A stretch of 5,444 nt of DNA from Thermoleophilaceae bacterium (GTDB taxonomy: Bacteria > Actinomycetota > Thermoleophilia > Solirubrobacterales > Thermoleophilaceae). The notes under the pieces were generated by a model, which was not told where the DNA came from, did not search any database, and saw nothing but the letters and a program-made list of their open reading frames with translations. The stretch covers positions 1 to 5,444 of the forward strand of contig JACCZP010000282.1 in NCBI GenBank assembly GCA_013695885.1, written 5' to 3'. A program made the position numbers and the translations under genes. Below are positions 5,012-5,444 of the stretch, one piece after another. Each line of letters starts with the position of its first letter. The first letter of the stretch is position 1.

Positions 5012-5444
5012 GGTCGTGCGACCTCCAGTAGTAGGGGAACACCGCGCACGTCGTGGCCGCGTAGGCGCTCGACGACCTCCTCGGCGCGGGCGGACGGCAC
5101 GCTCGCCAGGGCGAAGCGCTCGAGTATCCGCACGCCGGTCACCTCCTCGCCCTTCAGGCGCGAGCGGTCGACGATCGCGCCCACCACGTCGGCGGGCTCG
5201 AGGCCCTGTAGACGGCCCGCCCCGATGATGAGGGTGGTCAGCCGGCCGTTCGGCTCGGCGTGCGGCTTGGTGTGACGTGGGCGACGCGGCTGGGGAGGCT
5301 CGTCGTCCGCGACGGGGACGGAGGGCGTGAGATCCGGTGCGGCGGTCTCCGGCGGAGCGGTCTCGACCAGAGCGATCTCCAACGGAGCGGTCTCCGCCGG
5401 CGCACTCTCCGCCGGCGGTGCCTCCGGCTCGCCCGGGGCCGGCG
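5008..5444 (-). CDS. C-terminal part of a DEAD-box RNA helicase with DbpA-type RNA-binding domain (5' end beyond window)
   Basis: Only the last 144 residues are inside the window; the frame is open to the right edge. The first 45 or so form a Pro/Ala/Glu/Thr-rich linker (for example [19 protein letters not shown]), followed by a basic patch ([11 protein letters not shown]). From about residue 66 ([16 protein letters not shown]) to the end the sequence matches the DbpA C-terminal RNA-binding fold: the [15 protein letters not shown] helix, then [14 protein letters not shown] and a closing strand [12 protein letters not shown]. In DbpA/DeaD/CsdA-type helicases this domain follows the ATPase core and binds structured RNA, often rRNA during ribosome assembly or cold adaptation. 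The DEAD core itself is not visible, so the helicase call is inferred from the domain. A TTG at 5382 could mimic a start, but it lies in the middle of the linker. Confidence 0.8.
   Translation of the reverse strand, partial: PAPGEPEAPPAESAPAETAPLEIALVETAPPETAAPDLTPSVPVADDEPPQPRRPRHTKPHAEPNGRLTTLIIGAGRLQGLEPADVVGAIVDRSRLKGEEVTGVRILERFALASVPSARAEEVVERLRGHDVRGVPLLLEVARP
5021..5026 (-). promoter_or_regulatory. Strong ribosome binding site of the cyclophilin gene, inside the helicase coding sequence
   Basis: GGAGGT on the minus strand lies nine bases before ATG 5011 and within the last codons of the helicase. Together with the ATGA overlap it supports coupled translation of the two genes. Confidence 0.75.
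5353..5394 (-). repeat. Short direct repeat encoding the helicase linker
   Basis: CGGAGCGGTCTC (plus-strand sense) occurs at 5353-5364 and again at 5383-5394, a 30-base spacing, and a shorter related GGTCTCC occurs at 5344. In the minus-strand protein this gives repeated Glu-Thr-Ala-Pro units in the disordered linker ahead of the RNA-binding domain. Confidence 0.6.

Noticed and set aside
4455..5042. Possible N-terminal fusion extending the aldehyde dehydrogenase frame upstream through the cyclophilin gene
   Set aside because: The upstream part is an out-of-frame reading of the cyclophilin gene on the same strand and is Arg/Gly-rich nonsense; AGGAG and GTG 4454 give a proper start.

Overview
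The window is very GC-rich, with a strong preference for G or C in the third codon position and several GTG starts. Its proteins look like those of high-GC Actinobacteria, with the flavour of Thermoleophilia/Solirubrobacterales. That placement is an impression from protein style and codon use, not a phylogenetic result. The region reads as ordinary chromosome: there is no transposase, integrase, phage gene, CRISPR array, tRNA or rRNA.

Plus-strand left part (1-1935). The window opens inside a HAD-superfamily hydrolase whose reading frame is broken by one extra base at 271. The correct continuation, including the catalytic VDD motif, lies in the next frame up to 406. A small soluble protein of unknown function follows (552-1064). 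Next is a gene-poor stretch of 343 bases (1065-1407). It holds two tandem copies, exactly 60 bases apart, of an imperfect inverted repeat, and a coding-like fragment on the opposite strand. A SRPBCC/START-like domain protein (1408-1935) closes this half.

Minus-strand right part (1968-5444). Read in the direction of transcription, the order is as follows: the C-terminal end of a DEAD-box RNA helicase with a DbpA-type RNA-binding domain (running off the right edge); a cytoplasmic cyclophilin peptidyl-prolyl isomerase that overlaps the helicase stop by ATGA; a 92-base gap with a weak hairpin and an actinobacterial-type -10 box; an aldehyde dehydrogenase of 515 residues; and 48 bases later an EamA/DMT-type ten-helix transporter. 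Helicase and cyclophilin look translationally coupled. Dehydrogenase and transporter may be co-transcribed, possibly linking oxidation of an aldehyde to export or uptake of a related small metabolite, but nothing in the sequence identifies the substrate. The transporter and the SRPBCC gene converge with 32 bases between their stops.

I found no convincing new multi-gene system. The items most worth a second look are the paired inverted repeats at 1115-1226, the single-base frame break in the HAD gene, and the minus-strand coding-like remnant at 1278-1400.
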